Origin: an uncultured Christensenella sp.
GTDB taxonomy: Bacteria; Bacillota; Clostridia; Christensenellales; UBA1242
Assembly (NCBI GenBank): GCA_910586385.1
Contig: CAJUGX010000002.1
Span: forward strand, 1 to 64,000
DNA length: 64,000 bases
Direction of reading: 5' to 3'
Of the stretch, positions 24,402 to 32,569 are shown piece by piece. Each line of letters starts with the position of its first letter. Position 1 is the first letter of the stretch. Under the pieces are notes generated by a model. That model searched no databases, had not been told where the DNA came from, and saw only the letters and a list, made by a program, of their open reading frames with translations. The position numbers and the translations under genes are program-made.

Positions 24402-26768
24402 TTAATTATTCCAATTCCAGTTTTCAAATTCTGGAGTGTCAAGTCCAGTCTCAACAATATACTTGTTGTGATGGTCAAGTTTCGCCTTGAATTCCTTCGC
24501 TATCTTTGTCTTTTCAGCTTTTGGAATGTCAATACAATCAAGCACATCCAAAACCAAATGATATCTGTCAATGTGATTTCTGACTCTCATATCAAAAGCT
24601 GTTGTGATTGTGCCTTCTTCGTTGTAACCTTCCACAACGAAGTTTTTGTTGTGTCTGTCATAAACAAGGCTCTTGATAAGTTCGCTGTACCCGTGGAAAG
24701 CAAACACAACAGGCTTGTCCTTTGTGAATATCTTATCAAACTCAGCATCAGAAAGTCCATATGGATTTTCTTTGTCGTTGCTGAGTTTCAAAAGTTCTAC
24801 AACATTGACAAATCTAACATTGAGTTTTGGAAAATATTTCTTCAAATACCAAACAGCAGCAAGTGCCTCCTCGGTTGGAGCGTGTCCAGCACAAGCAATC
24901 ACAACATCTGGTTTGCTGCGATTGTTCATCCCTGCCCATGTCCACTCTTCAACTCCGTTTTCAATGTTCTTCTTTGCTTCTTCCATAGAAAGCCATTGAT
25001 AGGTTGGATGTTTTGACGCAACAATTGCGTTGACCAGATCTTTGCTCTTTGCACAGACATCATAGCAAGCAATCAAACTGTTTGCATCTGCTGGCAAGAA
25101 AATCCTCGTGATATAAGGCTTTTTGTCTGCCAAATGTCCCAAAATCCCCGGATCCTGATGTGTGTAACCATTGTGGTCTTGTTGCCAAACATCACTTGTC
25201 AAAATCAAGTTGAGAGAAGAAATCGGTTTTCTCCATTCAATTTCTCTGCAAGTTTTGAGCCATTTTGCATGCTGAGCAACCATGCTGTCAACAACGCGAA
25301 TGAAAGATTCATAACTGTCAAACATTCCATGTCTTCCAGTCACAAGATACCCCTCAAGCCAACCTTCGCACATATGTTCAGAAAGGTATGAGTCCATAAT
25401 GCGTCCATCCATAGCAAGTTTTTCATCTGTGTCAAGCCGATTTGCATTAAACACTCTGTTTTGCACATCAAATGCTCTGTAAAGGCGATTGCTCATAGCT
25501 TCGTCTGGGCTGAAGATACGATAGTTTGCGTTTTTCTCATTCAAGATGAAAAGTTCTTTGATATAACTGCCAAGTTCAAGCATATCTTGAGTCTTTGCAG
25601 TCCCATGCCCCTTAAATTTGAAAGCGACCTTTTCAAGTTTTGGAGTTTTGAGTTCTTTCAAAACCGCCCCACCATTTGTCACTGGGTTTGCAGAAATCCT
25701 CTTGTCTCCTTTTGGCAAGATTTCAGAAATCTCACTCTTGAGACGATAATTCTCATCAAAGAGTTCTTCTGGCTTATAACTTTCAAGCCATGCCTTCAAA
25801 ATTGCAATATTCTCTTTCTTTGCCATAGTGACAGGGATTTGATGTGCTCTGAATGTCCCTTCAATTTGCTTTTCGTCAACGACCTTTGGTCCAGTCCACC
25901 CCTTTGGGGTTCTGAGCACAATCATTGGCCAATCATCAACTCTGTTTGTCTTGCCAAGTTCTCTTGCACGATGTTGAATATATTTGATTTCTTCAATACA
26001 CTTGTCCATCTCTTTTGCCATAAGTTTATGCATTGTCATAGGGTCATCCCCGCTGACAAAGTGAGGCTTATAACCATATCCCTCAAACAGACTTGCAAGT
26101 TCGTCGTCAGAAAGACGAGAAAGGACAGTCGGATTTGAAATCTTATATCCATTCAAATGCAAAATAGGAAGCACTGCACCATCTGTTTGTGGATTGACAA
26201 ATTTATAACTATGCCAAGAAGTTGCAAGTGGTCCAGTTTCGGATTCTCCATCACCAACCGCCACAGTTGCAATCAAATTTGGATTGTCAAAAATCGCCCC
26301 AAAAGCGTGAGCAAGACTGTATCCCAATTCTCCACCTTCATTGATTGAGCCAGGAGTTTCTGGCACAACATGAGAACCAATCCCACCTGGAAAAGAAAAC
26401 TGCTTGCAAAGCCTTGCCATACCGTCTCTGTCTTGAGAGATGTTTGGATAAACTTCGCTGTAAGCCCCTTCCAAATAACTATTTGCGACAAAGAAATTCC
26501 CACCATGACCAGGGCCTGAAAGAAGCACCATGTCAAGGTCGTATTTTTTGATAACTCTGTTGCAGTGAGCATAGATAAAGTTTTGCCCAGGCACTGTGCC
26601 CCAATGTCCAACAAGTCTTGGCTTGATGTCTTCAACACACAACTCATGATCTCTCATAAGTGGGTTGTCAAGCAAATAAAGTTGTGCAACAGACAAATAG
26701 TTTGCGGCACGCCAATATGCGTCCAATTTCTCAAAATATTTTTTTGAATAATAGTTTTCTTTTTTCAC
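24402..26768 (-). CDS. xfp: Xylulose-5-phosphate/fructose-6-phosphate phosphoketolase
   Basis: A 788-residue thiamine diphosphate enzyme that splits xylulose-5-P or fructose-6-P with phosphate to acetyl-P, the key step of heterofermentative or bifid-type catabolism. Signatures are VGHWGTVPGQNFIYAH, LSGPGHGG, EGAYSEVYP, SFPGGIGSHVVPETPGSI and AVGDGESETGPLATSWHS (the ThDP/metal motif), and later WQQDHNGYTHQDPG and DRHNKNF. Length matches the family. A GTG at 26768 with GAGG 6 nt upstream is preferred over the ATG at 26780, which has no ribosome-binding site. It is monocistronic. Confidence 0.93.
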   Translation of the reverse strand: MKKENYYSKKYFEKLDAYWRAANYLSVAQLYLLDNPLMRDHELCVEDIKPRLVGHWGTVPGQNFIYAHCNRVIKKYDLDMVLLSGPGHGGNFFVANSYLEGAYSEVYPNISQDRDGMARLCKQFSFPGGIGSHVVPETPGSINEGGELGYSLAHAFGAIFDNPNLIATVAVGDGESETGPLATSWHSYKFVNPQTDGAVLPILHLNGYKISNPTVLSRLSDDELASLFEGYGYKPHFVSGDDPMTMHKLMAKEMDKCIEEIKYIQHRARELGKTNRVDDWPMIVLRTPKGWTGPKVVDEKQIEGTFRAHQIPVTMAKKENIAILKAWLESYKPEELFDENYRLKSEISEILPKGDKRISANPVTNGGAVLKELKTPKLEKVAFKFKGHGTAKTQDMLELGSYIKELFILNEKNANYRIFSPDEAMSNRLYRAFDVQNRVFNANRLDTDEKLAMDGRIMDSYLSEHMCEGWLEGYLVTGRHGMFDSYESFIRVVDSMVAQHAKWLKTCREIEWRKPISSLNLILTSDVWQQDHNGYTHQDPGILGHLADKKPYITRIFLPADANSLIACYDVCAKSKDLVNAIVASKHPTYQWLSMEEAKKNIENGVEEWTWAGMNNRSKPDVVIACAGHAPTEEALAAVWYLKKYFPKLNVRFVNVVELLKLSNDKENPYGLSDAEFDKIFTKDKPVVFAFHGYSELIKSLVYDRHNKNFVVEGYNEEGTITTAFDMRVRNHIDRYHLVLDVLDCIDIPKAEKTKIAKEFKAKLDHHNKYIVETGLDTPEFENWNWNN

Positions 26769-26790
26769 TTTGCACCTCATTTTCTACATA

Positions 26791-26803
26791 TATACTTAGT
26801 ATA
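26791..26803. promoter_or_regulatory. Palindrome upstream of the phosphoketolase gene
   Basis: TATACTTAGTATA, a near-perfect dyad 23 bp before the GTG start, in the promoter region. A looser relative, TATAC-GTTTA-GTATA, lies upstream of the 15825 surface gene. Operator use is speculation. Confidence 0.3.
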
Positions 26804-26890
26804 CAACATCAAAAGAAAAAAACAAAAAATTTCGCGAATATTGTATCAAAAAAATCTTGAATTTTATAAAAGAAACATAAGGAGAAAACC

Positions 26891-27175
26891 ATGAAAATTT
26901 ACACACAAAACGACAACCTTCAGCATATCGCAAATTATAAACTTGCAGAAAACACCCGTGCAGACATTATCGGTGAACTTGAAGCAATCATACAATATGA
27001 AAGGCACATCGCCGAGTCCAACAACCCAATCGTAAACAACACCCTCACAGACATTGCAAATGAAGAAAAACTTCATGTCGGTCAACTCTTTGGACTTTTG
27101 TTTTACCTTGATCCAACAAGTCAAACCCAATTTGAAAAAGGCTTAAACGAATTTATGAATGACAAAAAAGAATAG
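26891..27175 (+). CDS. Short ferritin-like protein (encapsulated-ferritin-like half ferritin)
   Basis: A 94-residue two-helix protein with a half ferroxidase site: E29/E31 in GELEAI, E37 in QYERH, then E59-K-L-H62 in EEKLHVGQL, ending LLFYLDP. This E...ExxH layout is that of the encapsulated ferritin-like (EncFtn) or rubrerythrin-like half ferritins, which dimerise to form the di-iron site. AAGGAG lies 7 nt upstream of ATG. No encapsulin shell gene is in this window. A role in iron storage or peroxide handling is probable by family. Confidence 0.65.
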   Translation: MKIYTQNDNLQHIANYKLAENTRADIIGELEAIIQYERHIAESNNPIVNNTLTDIANEEKLHVGQLFGLLFYLDPTSQTQFEKGLNEFMNDKKE

Positions 27176-27270
27176 GCAAAGTCATTGAGAACCCAACAAA
27201 AAAAAGCAGTCCAGTAAACCTACTTTTTTTCAACAATTCTTTTTTTGAATCATCCCACCAAAAACACCTC

Positions 27271-27299
27271 TTGAAAAACAAAATATACTGTGTTATAAT
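27271..27299 (+). promoter_or_regulatory. Promoter giving a leaderless acetyltransferase mRNA
   Basis: TTGAAA (27271-27276), 17-bp spacer, TGT-TATAAT (27294-27299), then 6 nt to ATG at 27306. Confidence 0.65.
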
Positions 27300-27305
27300 A
27301 AACCT

Positions 27306-27941
27306 ATGAAAGAAGATTTGAGACGTGTCGAACTTTTCTATGGCAAACATGCCTTTCTTGAATTTGTTTTTGATGATGATAAATCTTACATAATCAGAGC
27401 ATACGACGATGACAAAAATGTTGTTGGATGCTGTTATTTTGATATCGAAAAGCTCTACCAAAGACAACTTACACAAGAGGAAAGACTTTCAAATTCCCCA
27501 CACTTTGGAGGAATAGACAAGACTCCCGAAACATCAGAACTTTTTGTAACAAAAAAGGATTTGCACAAATACAACATCAGTGACAATGTTTTGACTTTCA
27601 GAACTCGAGGCTCTGTCAAAACTTTCCCTCTCAAATGGGCAAAATGCAAGCTTGAACTAATTCAAATAAAAAGAAAAGATTTCTTTATGGTCGGTTTGGG
27701 CACAGCAATGTACAAAATCATGGAAGATTTCGCAATCAAAAATGATTGCACTCAAATTTATGCTCACTTCCAACCAATAGGCGAATTTTCAAGTGGAAGT
27801 CGAAGATTTTACAATCATAATGGTTTCTCCATTGAATTTGATCCAATAGACCAAAAACACTATGCAACAAAACCTCTCCCTCAAAAAGAGAAGTCACCCG
27901 CCTCATCTCCAATCAAAAATGATGGTGGAAAAGGAAACTAG
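27306..27941 (+). CDS. GNAT-like N-acetyltransferase
   Basis: A 211-residue protein. The C-terminal half has GNAT features: VGLGTAMYKIMEDFAI corresponds to the acetyl-CoA pyrophosphate-binding motif A helix (a variant of Q/R-x-x-G-x-G/A), then CTQIYAHFQP and RRFYNHNGFSIEF, the usual Y-x-x-x-G-F motif B. The N-terminal 90 residues are not recognised and include acidic stretches. The ATG lies 6 nt after a -10 box with no Shine-Dalgarno. The substrate is unknown. The gene is isolated and ends at a bidirectional terminator. Confidence 0.65.
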   Translation: MKEDLRRVELFYGKHAFLEFVFDDDKSYIIRAYDDDKNVVGCCYFDIEKLYQRQLTQEERLSNSPHFGGIDKTPETSELFVTKKDLHKYNISDNVLTFRTRGSVKTFPLKWAKCKLELIQIKRKDFFMVGLGTAMYKIMEDFAIKNDCTQIYAHFQPIGEFSSGSRRFYNHNGFSIEFDPIDQKHYATKPLPQKEKSPASSPIKNDGGKGN

Positions 27942-27968
27942 ACATTCCGCTTTCTCACAAAACAAGAA

Positions 27969-27998
27969 AAGACTGCAAGCATTTTGCAGCCTTTTTTG
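27969..27998. terminator. Bidirectional terminator
   Basis: CTGCAA / TTGCAG stem with A-rich and T-rich flanks, between the convergent genes ending at 27941 and 27999. Confidence 0.7.
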
Positions 27999-29711
27999 TT
28001 ATTTGCCCTCTGCCCTTTTTTCCGATGGCTTTGTTGAAATTTTATCTTCTGTTTTATTTTTTACTGCACCTCTCATCTGGTCAAGTTTTTCTTGTGCCCA
28101 TCCATTCAGCATCGTTACCATAAAAGCAGCATCAGAATCCTTTTTGAATTCTCCAGACATGAAATACAATTTGATGTTCTCCGGAGAATTTTTAACCGCA
28201 CTATTGATAAACTCTTGATCGTTTCTTATTTCTTCTGAAGCATAGTGCAATGCCCACCCCTTTGATTGTTTTGCTGCAACAGATACAACTTCTCTATCAT
28301 TTTTCATTTCATCAGAGGCATGTTCTAATGCAAGCCCATATGACCCAACTGCTGCCATAACAATCTCTCTATCATTTTTAAGCTCTTTAGAGGTCAATCT
28401 TAGAGCCTCACCAGAAGCTTTAACAGTTTTCAAAACAAATTCTCTATCACCTTTCATTTTTTCTTTAAGTGAATCGGAAATGCAAAATAAAGAATCTCTG
28501 TTTTCTTTTATTGCTTGCAGAACAAAATCAACATCACTTCTGAGTTCTTCCGAAGCCCAACTCAAAGGACAATTACCCCAACCAGATATTGAAGTTTTCA
28601 GTGCCTCCAAAACAACTTCTTTGTCATTTTTCAACTCCTCTGAAGTAAATTGCAATGCACTTCCAAAATTGTATTTGAGTGCCTTCAAAACCATTTCTCT
28701 GTCAAGTCTCAATCTCTCTGAAGCATGAGCAAGTGGGCTGACTCCCAATGAAGGCACTGGATAACAATTTTGAGATATCGCCAGTCCCACAATCTCATCA
28801 TCATCTTTCAATTCATCTGAAGCAAACTCTAAAGCACCGCCATTTCTTTTTATTGCAGCAGAAACTATTCCCCTGTCGTTTTTCAATTCATCTGAGACAT
28901 ATTTCAATGCATAACCACTGCTCTCAACAGCAAACATAACAATCTCTCTGTCGTTTTTAAGTTGGTCCGAAATATGTTGAATGTACGAACCATCACTTGC
29001 AAGTGCCTCCAATGCAACCTCTTTGTCGCCTTTAAGCCTATCAGAAGCAAACTTAATGTTGGACGCATAAGGTCCATTTTTCCAAGGTTTTCCATATTTC
29101 CCAAGTGCCGTCAAAACCACTTCTTTATCATCCCTAAGTTGCTCTGCTACATATCTTAAAATAAATGGATCCACTTTGAGTGCTTCCAAAACAAATGCCC
29201 TATCATTTTTAAGCCTATCAGAAGCATATTCAAAAGGGTCATTTTGGTTTTTTATTGCTTTCAAAATCACGTCTTTATCGTCCAGCAATTCTTTAGAAAC
29301 AAACTCTAAAGTTCTGAATATTTGGAAGATATGATATTTTTCTATATTTTCTTCAATCTTATCAAGAGTTTTCAACACAAAATTTTTATCACCCTTGAGT
29401 CTTTGAGATGCATGCTCTAGAATTTGTGATGGACATTGACCATCGTATCCATCCAAAGCTGTCAAAATAACCTCTTCATCATTCTTAAGTTCATCAGATA
29501 CAAATTTCACTGCCTTCCAGTCTTGTTTTACAGCTATTAGAGCAACTTCCTTATCGTTTTTTCTGAGTGAATCGGAAACATACTCTAATGCATCTGAAGT
29601 CACTTTAAGTGCCTCTAGAACAAAATCTTTATCACTAAAATATTTTGCCGGCATTTTGCCAAATTCATTGTTAAATTTCGCAAATATTTTATCAATTTTC
29701 TTTTTTTTCAT
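27999..29711 (-). CDS. DUF4116 repeat protein
   Basis: A 570-residue protein made of about 18 consecutive DUF4116-type units of 24-35 residues, each following the pattern K/R-E-V-V-L-x-A-L-K-x-x-G-x-A-L-x-Y-A-S-D-E-L-K-N-D. The units differ clearly at DNA level, so this is an old protein repeat, not a tandem DNA array. The expected fold is an alpha-solenoid and the function is protein binding or unknown. There is no signal peptide or membrane helix. The ATG at 29711 (MKKKKIDKI) follows GGGGCGGGG by 4-5 nt; an in-frame start 15 nt upstream is less likely. Its promoter contains a C9 tract. Confidence 0.85.
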   Translation of the reverse strand: MKKKKIDKIFAKFNNEFGKMPAKYFSDKDFVLEALKVTSDALEYVSDSLRKNDKEVALIAVKQDWKAVKFVSDELKNDEEVILTALDGYDGQCPSQILEHASQRLKGDKNFVLKTLDKIEENIEKYHIFQIFRTLEFVSKELLDDKDVILKAIKNQNDPFEYASDRLKNDRAFVLEALKVDPFILRYVAEQLRDDKEVVLTALGKYGKPWKNGPYASNIKFASDRLKGDKEVALEALASDGSYIQHISDQLKNDREIVMFAVESSGYALKYVSDELKNDRGIVSAAIKRNGGALEFASDELKDDDEIVGLAISQNCYPVPSLGVSPLAHASERLRLDREMVLKALKYNFGSALQFTSEELKNDKEVVLEALKTSISGWGNCPLSWASEELRSDVDFVLQAIKENRDSLFCISDSLKEKMKGDREFVLKTVKASGEALRLTSKELKNDREIVMAAVGSYGLALEHASDEMKNDREVVSVAAKQSKGWALHYASEEIRNDQEFINSAVKNSPENIKLYFMSGEFKKDSDAAFMVTMLNGWAQEKLDQMRGAVKNKTEDKISTKPSEKRAEGK

Positions 29712-29734
29712 ATACCCCGCCCCCAATTTTTTTT

Positions 29735-29762
29735 ATTATAACGCGGGGGGGGGATTTGTCAA
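29735..29762 (-). promoter_or_regulatory. Promoter with a C9 tract in the spacer (candidate phase-variable promoter)
   Basis: Minus strand -35 TTGACA (29757-29762) is a perfect consensus, and -10 TATAAT (29735-29740) is also perfect. The 16-bp spacer is AAT + nine C (29745-29753 on the plus strand as G) + GCGT. Slipped-strand gain of one C gives the optimal 17 bp, and loss of one gives 15. It drives the DUF4116 repeat gene. Confidence 0.75.
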
Positions 29763-29772
29763 TACAAAATAT

Positions 29773-29808
29773 AAAAAAGACTGCAGTAGCTTTGCAGTCT
29801 TTTTTTTG
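29773..29808 (-). terminator. Terminator of pnp
   Basis: AAAAGACTGCA / TGCAGTCTTTT stem with a 7-nt loop and a T6 run on the minus strand, 37 bp after the pnp stop. Confidence 0.8.
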
Positions 29809-29844
29809 TTAAGAATTTATTTTCACAAAGTGTGTGCTTTGGCA

Positions 29845-32001
29845 CTACTCTTCATCTTTCTTTGCTTTTTTAGCAGCAACCTTATCTGCTTTCTTTTCAG
29901 ACTTTTCCTCTTCTTTCTCTTCCTTTGGGATGATACGTTTGAGGTCAACTCTGCCTTTTTCATCAATCTTGATGACTTCAACTTCAATGCTGTCGCCAAT
30001 CTTGACAACATCTTCAACTTTGTCAACTCTCTTGTTTGAAAGTTTTGAAATGTGAACCATTCCTTCCTTTCCACCGCCAAGGTCAACAAAAGCACCGAAG
30101 GTCATAATTCTTACGACTTTTCCGTCATAAACATCCCCAACTTCAACATCTTCTGTGATAGAAAGTATGATTTTCTTTGCTTTTTCGTTCATTTCAGCGT
30201 CACAAGAAGCAATGAAAACAGTTCCATCATCTTCTATGTCAATCTTCACGCCAGTTTCATCAATAATCTTGTTGATAACTTTTCCGCCAGATCCAATAAC
30301 ATCTTTGATTTTCTCTGGATTGATTGTGAAAGTGATGATTTTTGGAGCATAAACTGAAAGTTCTTTTCTAGGTTCTGCGATGCAAGCGAGAAGTTTGTCC
30401 ATGATGTACATTCTTCCGATTCTCGCTCTTTCAAGAGCCTCAGTCAAGATTGTCTTGTCAATACCCTTGATTTTGATATCCATTTGGATTGCAGTAACAC
30501 CCTTTGATGTCCCTGTCACTTTGAAGTCCATGTCACCAAGGAAGTCTTCAAGCCCTTGAATATCAGAAAGGACAGCAACTTTTCCAGTTTTCTCATCTTT
30601 GATAAGTCCCATAGCAATTCCAGCAACTGGTGCTTTGATTGGCACACCACCATCCATAAGTGCAAGAGTTGATCCACAAACACTTGCCATTGAAGAAGAC
30701 CCGTTTGAAGAAAGCACTTCACTTACGATTCTGAGAGCATAAGGGAAAACATCTTCTTTTGGAACAACTGGCTCAAGTGCTCTTTCTGCAAGTGCACCGT
30801 GACCGATTTCACGACGACCAGTGCTTCTGATCATTCCTGCTTCACCTGTTGCATAAGGTGGCATGTTGTAGTGATGAACGTATCTGTTTACTTCTTCATC
30901 ATCAAGACCGTCAAGTTTTTGCACGTCAGAAACTGTGCCAAGAGTGAGTGCTGACAAAACTTGTGTCTCACCTCTTGTAAACACTGCAGAGCCGTGTACT
31001 CTTGGAAGCAAACCAACTTCACACCAGATTGGTCTGATTTCTTCAAGTTTTCTTCCGTCTGGACGAACGCCCTTGTTGATGATTTTTGCTCTGACTTTTT
31101 CTTTCTTAACTTTGTACAAAACATCGCTGATTTGTCTTTCGCAATCTGGATAGATTTCAGCAAAATGCTCAAGAATTTCTGCCTTTGCAACTTCTTCTCT
31201 TCTTTCTCTTTCGTGTCTGTCAAATTCTTCCAAAACATAATCATACTTGTCATCAGCATATTTTCTTACTGCTTCTTCCAAATCTTCTGGGATTGTATAG
31301 TATGTGATTTTTGGATTTACTGGAAGTCCAATTTCTTCTTTGATTTTCTTGAGTTCTTTGCAGATTTTCTTAATTTCTTCATGAGCAAACATGATTGCAT
31401 CAAGAAATTGTTTTTCAGGCACTTCGTTTGCTCCACCTTCAATCATGAGTACTGCTTCATCTGTTCCGCTGACTGTGAGGTTGAGTTCACTTCTGTCTCT
31501 TTGCGCTTGGTCTGGATTGATGACAAACTCTCCGTCAACAAGTCCAACTTGCACTGCCCCTGTAGGTCCAAGGAATGGGATGTCAGAAATTGAAAGTGCA
31601 AATGAAGAACCTAGCATAGCGAGTGGTTCTGGACTTACATCTGGATCAATAGAAAGTGCTGTCGCAACAACAACTACGTCATGATAAAATCCTTTTGGGA
31701 AAAGTGGACGAAGTGGTCTGTCAATAAGTCTTGAAACGAGCACCGCTTTGTCACTTGGCTTTCCTTCACGCTTTTTGAATCCCCCTGGGATTTTTCCAAC
31801 TGAATACATCTTTTCTTGATACTCAACTGAAAGTGGGAAGAAGTCAATGCCTGGTTTTGGCGCTTTTGACATTGTCACATTGACCATAACAACAGTGTCA
31901 CCACATCTTACCATGCAAGTTCCGTTTGATTGAACGCAGTATTTGCCTGTTTCAAAAATCACATCTTTCCCGGCAATGTTAATCGTATATTTGTGTTCCA
32001 T
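29845..32001 (-). CDS. pnp: Polyribonucleotide nucleotidyltransferase (PNPase)
   Basis: A 718-residue phosphorolytic 3'-5' exoribonuclease of mRNA turnover. Two RNase PH folds are visible (N-terminal DRPLRPLFPKGF; C-terminal YATGEAGMIRSTGRREIGHG and MASVCGSTLALMDGGVP), joined by the helical domain. They are followed by a KH domain (IKDVIGSGGKVINKIIDET) and an S1 domain (GDVYDGKVVRIMTFGAFVDLGGGKEGMVHIS). The tail is rich in K and E. AAAGGAG precedes the ATG. It follows rpsO with an intercistronic hairpin. Confidence 0.97.
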   Translation of the reverse strand: MEHKYTINIAGKDVIFETGKYCVQSNGTCMVRCGDTVVMVNVTMSKAPKPGIDFFPLSVEYQEKMYSVGKIPGGFKKREGKPSDKAVLVSRLIDRPLRPLFPKGFYHDVVVVATALSIDPDVSPEPLAMLGSSFALSISDIPFLGPTGAVQVGLVDGEFVINPDQAQRDRSELNLTVSGTDEAVLMIEGGANEVPEKQFLDAIMFAHEEIKKICKELKKIKEEIGLPVNPKITYYTIPEDLEEAVRKYADDKYDYVLEEFDRHERERREEVAKAEILEHFAEIYPDCERQISDVLYKVKKEKVRAKIINKGVRPDGRKLEEIRPIWCEVGLLPRVHGSAVFTRGETQVLSALTLGTVSDVQKLDGLDDEEVNRYVHHYNMPPYATGEAGMIRSTGRREIGHGALAERALEPVVPKEDVFPYALRIVSEVLSSNGSSSMASVCGSTLALMDGGVPIKAPVAGIAMGLIKDEKTGKVAVLSDIQGLEDFLGDMDFKVTGTSKGVTAIQMDIKIKGIDKTILTEALERARIGRMYIMDKLLACIAEPRKELSVYAPKIITFTINPEKIKDVIGSGGKVINKIIDETGVKIDIEDDGTVFIASCDAEMNEKAKKIILSITEDVEVGDVYDGKVVRIMTFGAFVDLGGGKEGMVHISKLSNKRVDKVEDVVKIGDSIEVEVIKIDEKGRVDLKRIIPKEEKEEEKSEKKADKVAAKKAKKDEE

Positions 32002-32022
32002 AAATTCTCCTTTTACTCAAAC

Positions 32023-32048
32023 AAAAAGAGAGCGAAAAAATTGCTCCC
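32023..32048 (-). terminator. Intercistronic hairpin between rpsO and pnp
   Basis: GGGAGC / GCTCTC stem and T5 on the minus strand, 11 bp after the rpsO stop. It probably tunes readthrough from rpsO into pnp. Confidence 0.5.
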
Positions 32049-32058
32049 CTTTCATCAA

Positions 32059-32322
32059 CTATTTAATTTCTCTTATTCCAAGGTCAGCAATGAGTTTTCT
32101 GTAAGCTTCAATATCTTGATCTTTGAGATATTGCAAGAAGCCTTTTCTCTTTCCAACCATTTTGAGAAGACCGCGTCTTGAATGGTTGTCATTGTGATTG
32201 GATTTCAAATGTTCTGTCAAGTGGTTGATTCTTTCAGTAAGAAGAGCAACTTGAACTTGAACTGAACCTGTGTCATTTTCTGATTGCTTAAATTGTGCAA
32301 TAATTTCAGATTTTGATTTCAT
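32059..32322 (-). CDS. rpsO: Ribosomal protein S15
   Basis: An 87-residue 30S subunit protein. Family segments are GSVQVQVALLTERINHLTEHL, DNHSRRGLLKMVGKRKGFLQYL and DIEAYRKLIADLGIR. Length is typical. AAGGAG precedes the ATG. The rpsO-pnp order is the conserved one in bacteria. Confidence 0.97.
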   Translation of the reverse strand: MKSKSEIIAQFKQSENDTGSVQVQVALLTERINHLTEHLKSNHNDNHSRRGLLKMVGKRKGFLQYLKDQDIEAYRKLIADLGIREIK

Positions 32323-32411
32323 TTTGATTCTCCTTCATTAAATTTTTTTACGGCTTAAGCGAAGCAACAGGTCAAAGGTCTCCTAAGGCTGCGCCAAAGT
32401 CTTCATCGACT
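32323..32411 (-). promoter_or_regulatory. rpsO 5' leader with hairpins
   Basis: The mRNA leader (about 90 nt) begins with a perfect AAAGTC-GATGAA-GACTTT hairpin, followed by GC-rich segments GGCGCAGCC, GGAGACC and GCTTCGCTTAAGCC before the Shine-Dalgarno. S15 represses its own mRNA in known bacteria through leader structures. I could not prove a matching three-way junction or pseudoknot here. Confidence 0.35.
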
Positions 32412-32416
32412 TTGTG

Positions 32417-32445
32417 AGTATATCACACACCAAAGAAAATGTAAA
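32417..32445 (-). promoter_or_regulatory. rpsO promoter
   Basis: Minus strand TTTACA (32440-32445), 17-bp spacer, TGA-TATACT (-10 at 32417-32422). Confidence 0.6.
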
Positions 32446-32508
32446 GCATTTATAGAAAAAATTGCCATATTTTTGATTTTTTTACCTCCCCTCTTCTCAT
32501 TTTCGATA

Positions 32509-32537
32509 TTGACATCAGCACTACAAAATGATAAAAT
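32509..32537 (+). promoter_or_regulatory. Promoter of the transglutaminase-like gene
   Basis: TTGACA (32509-32514), 17-bp spacer, TGA-TAAAAT (32532-32537). AGAGAGGTAAGAA leads to the ATG at 32570, so this gene has a normal leader. Confidence 0.7.
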
Positions 32538-32569
32538 ATAAGTGAAAATTTTTGAAAGAGAGGTAAGAA

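Noticed and set aside
27999..29711. Tandem DNA repeat or CRISPR-like array
   Set aside because: The regular spacing is protein-level: DUF4116 units differ in length and sequence, with no identical DNA repeats or spacers.
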